Source: Planctomycetota bacterium
GTDB taxonomy: Bacteria; Planctomycetota; Planctomycetia; Gemmatales; Gemmataceae
Direction of reading: 5' to 3'
DNA: 8,208 bases
Assembly (NCBI GenBank): GCA_016200155.1
Contig: JACQFG010000258.1
Span: 1 to 8,208 of the forward strand
Position numbers and translations under genes: made by a program. Positions 5,443-8,208 of the stretch are shown here, one piece after another (within the stretch, counting starts at the first letter, position 1; every line of letters begins with the position of its first letter). The notes beneath the pieces are model-generated. The model ran no database searches, was not told the DNA's origin, and was given only the letters and a program-made list of their open reading frames with translations.

Positions 5443-5451
5443 GAGTTAACG

Positions 5452-6039
5452 ATGATCCGAATTCGACTCTGTCAATTTGGCGCCATGGCCGCGGTTCTCG
5501 CCGTCTTGTGCTCGATGCTTTCGTGCAAGCCGCCCGCCAAGCCAGGGCCGGCGCCGGAAACGAATAATGGGCGCGCGCAGTGGACAAATGACGTCAAGAA
5601 TGCGAGACCCGGCATCGATTTCGCAGTGGTCCAGTACATCACCTGGGAAGACCGCATTGCGTTTGCGCTTTGGACCGACCTCGGCGTTCCAAACGGCTTC
5701 CCTAACGAACTGTCCTCCTATCTCCGCCCCAATCATGCTGGGTCGGAAGGACGATACAGCGGGTCCATACAGGAAAAACAAAAGCCCGGTGGGCCTGTCA
5801 TCGAGTTCAGTTGCGCCACCACCGATGGCGTCAACGGGTCGATCAAAGTCGATGGGAGAGCGTTTGAGCTTGCCAACGGTTTTGTCCTGTTGGTTTCAAC
5901 CGCCGATGGAAAGGTTCGCGCCAAGCAAATCAAACGAGATCCGTTGTCCGTTCCGCCGGTAGGCCGTCCCGCCGACGTGGTCAACGCGCTCGACAAATTG
6001 AAGGCCGATCCGGAGATAATCGCCTTTTTTGCACGTTAG
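5452..6039 (+). CDS. Hypothetical protein, probable lipoprotein
   Basis: The protein has 195 residues. ATG 5452 follows an AGGAG ribosome-binding site (5441-5445) that overlaps the RFAP synthase stop, with only nine bases between the genes, so it is probably co-transcribed. The N-terminus is a signal sequence: basic residues, then AMAAVLAVLCSML, then Cys25 in MLSC. This is a near-lipobox; Met at -3 is not ideal, so lipidation is likely but not certain. A Pro-rich tether (KPPAKPGPAPE) follows, as in surface lipoproteins. The rest has no motif I recognise. It contains a WTNDV/ITWED region near residues 44-67 and a C-terminal helix DVVNALDKLKADPEIIAFF. An envelope protein here has no obvious connection with pterin synthesis. 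The stop codon lies inside a degenerate palindrome. Confidence 0.75.
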   Translation: MIRIRLCQFGAMAAVLAVLCSMLSCKPPAKPGPAPETNNGRAQWTNDVKNARPGIDFAVVQYITWEDRIAFALWTDLGVPNGFPNELSSYLRPNHAGSEGRYSGSIQEKQKPGGPVIEFSCATTDGVNGSIKVDGRAFELANGFVLLVSTADGKVRAKQIKRDPLSVPPVGRPADVVNALDKLKADPEIIAFFAR

Positions 6040-6091
6040 CTGGATGCGCAGGCGACGGTTCGATAGTCCTTCGCTTGCACGTCAGGCTAAC
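6035..6091. repeat. Degenerate palindrome with GTTAGC/GCTAAC ends
   Basis: Position 6035 pairs with 6091 and the pairing continues inward to about 6060/6066. GTTAGC pairs with GCTAAC at the ends, GCA/TGC at 6048-6050 with 6076-6078, and GCGA/TCGC at 6052-6055 with 6071-6074. There are four mismatches and several G-T pairs. The loop is about five bases. It overlaps the lipoprotein stop codon (6037-6039). The ends are one base shorter than the GTTTAGC/GCTAAAC ends of the other two palindromes, so this may be a decayed member of the same family. It could also serve as a 3' stem for the upstream operon. Confidence 0.55.
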
Positions 6092-6099
6092 AGGGAATG

Positions 6100-6131
6100 A
6101 AAAAGGACGCCGAGAAAATCCCGGCGTCCTT
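6100..6131 (-). terminator. Intrinsic terminator of the EF-G gene
   Basis: The perfect 10-bp stem AAGGACGCCG (6103-6112) / CGGCGTCCTT (6122-6131) encloses a 9-base loop. Read on the reverse strand it is followed by a run of five T (6104-6100), partly shared with the stem end, about 25 bases after the EF-G stop. On the + strand it is followed by TCGTGTTCTC, not a T-run, so it serves the - strand gene best. Confidence 0.8.
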
Positions 6132-6155
6132 CGTGTTCTCCATGCCCTTCGTGGA

Positions 6156-8208
6156 TCAGCTCGCGATCCGAATATCCGCCAGCTCTTCCTTCACTGCCGC
6201 ATAATGGCTCGGCTCCATGCTGAAGCTGGAGGTGCCGCTCGTCACGTTGCGCAGGTCGCTGGTGTAGCCGAACAACTCCGCCAGCGGGATGTAGGCGTGC
6301 AGCATGCAGCGGCCCTTGTCGCTGGAGAGGTTCAGGATGTTGCCCCGCCGGCGGTTGATGTCGCCGGCGAGGGCGCCTTGATACGACGAGGGCGCCAGCA
6401 CGACCACGTTCATGATCGGCTCGAGGATGACGAGGCCCGCCATCGCCTGGGCGTCGCGGAAGCTCTCGATAGCGGCCAGCTTGAACGTGTCGGCCGAGCT
6501 GTCGACGTCATGCGCCTTGCCGTCGAGCAGCGTGGCACGGACGTCGACCAGCGGGAAGCCGTACTTGGCCCCCTTCTGGCAGCCGAGCCGATAGCCTTGC
6601 TGGACCGACGGGATGTACTCCCTCGGCACCGCGCCGCCGAAGACCTCGTCGACGAAGTAGACGTTGTTCGGATCGGGCTTTTCGCCCTCCTCGGCTTCTT
6701 CCAGCTCCAGATGGATCTGCTCGATCATTTCCTTCGAGAGCGGCTCGTAGCGCATCTTGATGACGGCGTACTTGCCGCGGCCGCCCGACTGCTTGATGTA
6801 GCGCGTCTCGAACTCGATCGGCTTCGCCAGGGTCTGGCGGTAGGCGACCTGCGGCTTGCCGACGCTGACCTGCACGCCGTGATCGCGCTGCAGCTTGTGG
6901 ATCGAGACTTCCAGGTGCAGCTCGCCCATGCCGCTGATGATGAGCTGATTCGTCTCGGCATCGGTCTTGGTGCGCAGCGTCGGATCGTCGCGGACCATCT
7001 TGCCCAGCGCCTCGGCCAGCTTCGTCTCGTCGACGTTCTTGGCCGGGATGATGCACTGCGAGATGACCGGCTCCGGGAACTTGATTTCCTCGAGCGTGAT
7101 CGGCTTGTCATCGTCGCAGAGCGTGTGCCCGGTCGCGGTGTATTTCAACCCGACGACGGCAACGATCTCGCCGGCGCCGGCGCTTTCGAGCCGATCGCGG
7201 CGATCGCCGAACAGCCGATAAATGTGGCTGATGCGCTCGGTCTTCTTGACGACCGGGTTCATGATCATGTCGCCTGGCTTGAGCACGCCGGAGTAGATGC
7301 GCAGGAACACGAGGTCGCCGTGCTTCTCGCTGACGGTCTTGAACGCCAGGGCCGACATGGGTTCGCTGTCGAGCGGCTTGCGCTGGGCCTCTTCCTTGGT
7401 CTTCGGCACGATGCCCTTGACCGCAGGACGCTCCGCGGGGGACGGCAGGTAATCGCACACCGCGTCGAGCAGAAGCCGGACGCCGTAGTATTCCTTGGAG
7501 GAGCCGCAATGCACGGGCGTCAGCTTGCCGTTGAGCGTGCCGACGCGCAGGGCGTGGCGGATCATCTCCTCGGTGATCGGCGTGCCTTCGAGGATGGCGG
7601 CGAGCAGTTCATCGCAGCCGTGCGAGGCGGCTTCGAGCAGCTCCTCGCGGCCCTTCGCGGCGTCGGCGATGTACTTGTCGGGGATCGTGACCCACGAGTA
7701 CTTCATGTTCGTGGCATCGGTCGGGTCCTGCTTCCACATCTTCATGCGGATGAGGTCGATGACGCCCTCGAACTGATCGCTCTGGCCCGCGGGGATCGTA
7801 CAGACCGCGGGAACGATCGACAGCTTCTCCTTCATCTGCTTGATGCAGTCGTAGAAGTCGGCCCCCATGCGGTCGAGCTTGTTGACGAAGGCGATGCGCG
7901 GCACGTTGTGGTTGTTGGCCTGATACCACACGGTCTCGCTCTGGACCTCGACGCCGCCGACGGCGCAGAAGACGCCGACCGCGCCGTCAAGGACGCGCAG
8001 GGAGCGTTCGACCTCGGCCGTGAAATCGACGTGGCCCGGCGTGTCGATCAACGTGATGCGCGTGTCGCCCCAATCCAGCGAGACGGCGGCGCTGTTGATC
8101 GTGATCCCCTTCGCCTTTTCGAGCGGATCGAAGTCGGTGGTGGTGTTGCCCTCATCGACGTCGCCCACCATGTGCTTGGAGCCGCCGAAGTAGAGAATTC
8201 TCTCGGTG
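6156..8208 (-). CDS. fusA: Translation elongation factor G (EF-G), 5'-truncated by window edge
   Basis: EF-G is the ribosomal translocase GTPase. There are 683 residues visible to the stop at 6158-6156. The frame is open past ATG 8171 to the edge (TERILYFGGSKH precedes it), and only about 25 N-terminal residues with the P-loop are off-window. Visible motifs are KGITI in switch I (usually RGITI), DTPGHVDF (G3) and NKLD (G4), then the domain II/III stretch ISGMGELHLEVSIHKLQRDH. Domain IV has an Asp/Glu-rich insertion (LELEEAEEGEKPDPNN) and the tip motif GKAHDVDSS. The C-terminal domain ends DLRNVTSGTSSFSMEPSHY, where LRSMTQGRGSYSME is usual. The DEGNTTTDFDPLEKAKGITI stretch resembles the EF-Gs I recall from planctomycetes and some mitochondrial EF-G2/spd-type paralogues, so it may be a specialised copy. 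fusA is the conservative symbol. It is convergent with the lipoprotein gene. Confidence 0.93.
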   Translation of the reverse strand, partial: TERILYFGGSKHMVGDVDEGNTTTDFDPLEKAKGITINSAAVSLDWGDTRITLIDTPGHVDFTAEVERSLRVLDGAVGVFCAVGGVEVQSETVWYQANNHNVPRIAFVNKLDRMGADFYDCIKQMKEKLSIVPAVCTIPAGQSDQFEGVIDLIRMKMWKQDPTDATNMKYSWVTIPDKYIADAAKGREELLEAASHGCDELLAAILEGTPITEEMIRHALRVGTLNGKLTPVHCGSSKEYYGVRLLLDAVCDYLPSPAERPAVKGIVPKTKEEAQRKPLDSEPMSALAFKTVSEKHGDLVFLRIYSGVLKPGDMIMNPVVKKTERISHIYRLFGDRRDRLESAGAGEIVAVVGLKYTATGHTLCDDDKPITLEEIKFPEPVISQCIIPAKNVDETKLAEALGKMVRDDPTLRTKTDAETNQLIISGMGELHLEVSIHKLQRDHGVQVSVGKPQVAYRQTLAKPIEFETRYIKQSGGRGKYAVIKMRYEPLSKEMIEQIHLELEEAEEGEKPDPNNVYFVDEVFGGAVPREYIPSVQQGYRLGCQKGAKYGFPLVDVRATLLDGKAHDVDSSADTFKLAAIESFRDAQAMAGLVILEPIMNVVVLAPSSYQGALAGDINRRRGNILNLSSDKGRCMLHAYIPLAELFGYTSDLRNVTSGTSSFSMEPSHYAAVKEELADIRIAS

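Noticed and set aside
1..8208. tRNA, rRNA, CRISPR array, insertion sequence or att site
   Set aside because: I looked for cloverleaf-type sequence, regularly spaced direct repeats, transposase motifs and target duplications and saw none. The only repeats are the MraZ boxes and the palindromes.

Overview
The window is GC-rich bacterial DNA that seems to be made of two blocks joined near position 1270. The right block (about 1270-8208) looks planctomycete. It carries an EF-G of the divergent kind I associate with that phylum, a DUF447 protein and a beta-ribofuranosylaminobenzene 5'-phosphate synthase (a tetrahydromethanopterin, H4MPT, pathway enzyme found in archaea, methylotrophs and many planctomycetes), and palindromic repeats ending in GTTTAGC/GCTAAAC. 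The left block (1-1270) carries the start of a cell-wall/division (dcw) cluster. Its MraZ looks to me more like acidobacterial MraZ. These lineage calls come from memory of the families, not from a search.

Layout. 1-153 (-): first 51 codons of a membrane protein, possibly an NtrY-like sensor kinase. 154-615: intergenic region with a sigma70-type promoter and four 10-bp MraZ boxes ahead of mraZ, and a doubtful leader ORF. 616-1031 (+): mraZ, broken by an apparent 25-base deletion that shifts the frame. 1031-about 1280 (+): only the first 80 or so codons of rsmH. At about 1255-1282 rsmH runs straight into the middle of asnB on the opposite strand, so both genes lose their 3' parts. 1118-2242 (-): asparagine synthase with an intact glutaminase half and only the beginning of the synthetase half. 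2243-2375: divergent promoter region. 2376-6039 (+): compact gene set pabB, DUF447, RFAP synthase, lipoprotein. 6040-6155: degenerate palindrome, then an EF-G terminator. 6156-8208 (-): elongation factor G, 5' end outside the window.

How the genes fit together. PabB makes aminodeoxychorismate, the precursor of p-aminobenzoate (pABA). RFAP synthase joins pABA to phosphoribosyl pyrophosphate in the first committed step of the H4MPT side branch. DUF447 lies between them and overlaps the RFAP synthase gene by an ATGA, so its link to the pathway is strong although its activity is unknown. The three genes form a small pABA-to-H4MPT precursor unit.

The most noteworthy points are the rsmH/asnB junction (real rearrangement or assembly chimera), a palindromic element lying in frame inside pabB, a perfect 50-bp palindrome between pabB and DUF447, and a third, decayed palindrome over the lipoprotein stop codon. 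The palindromes have related ends and look like one REP-like family.
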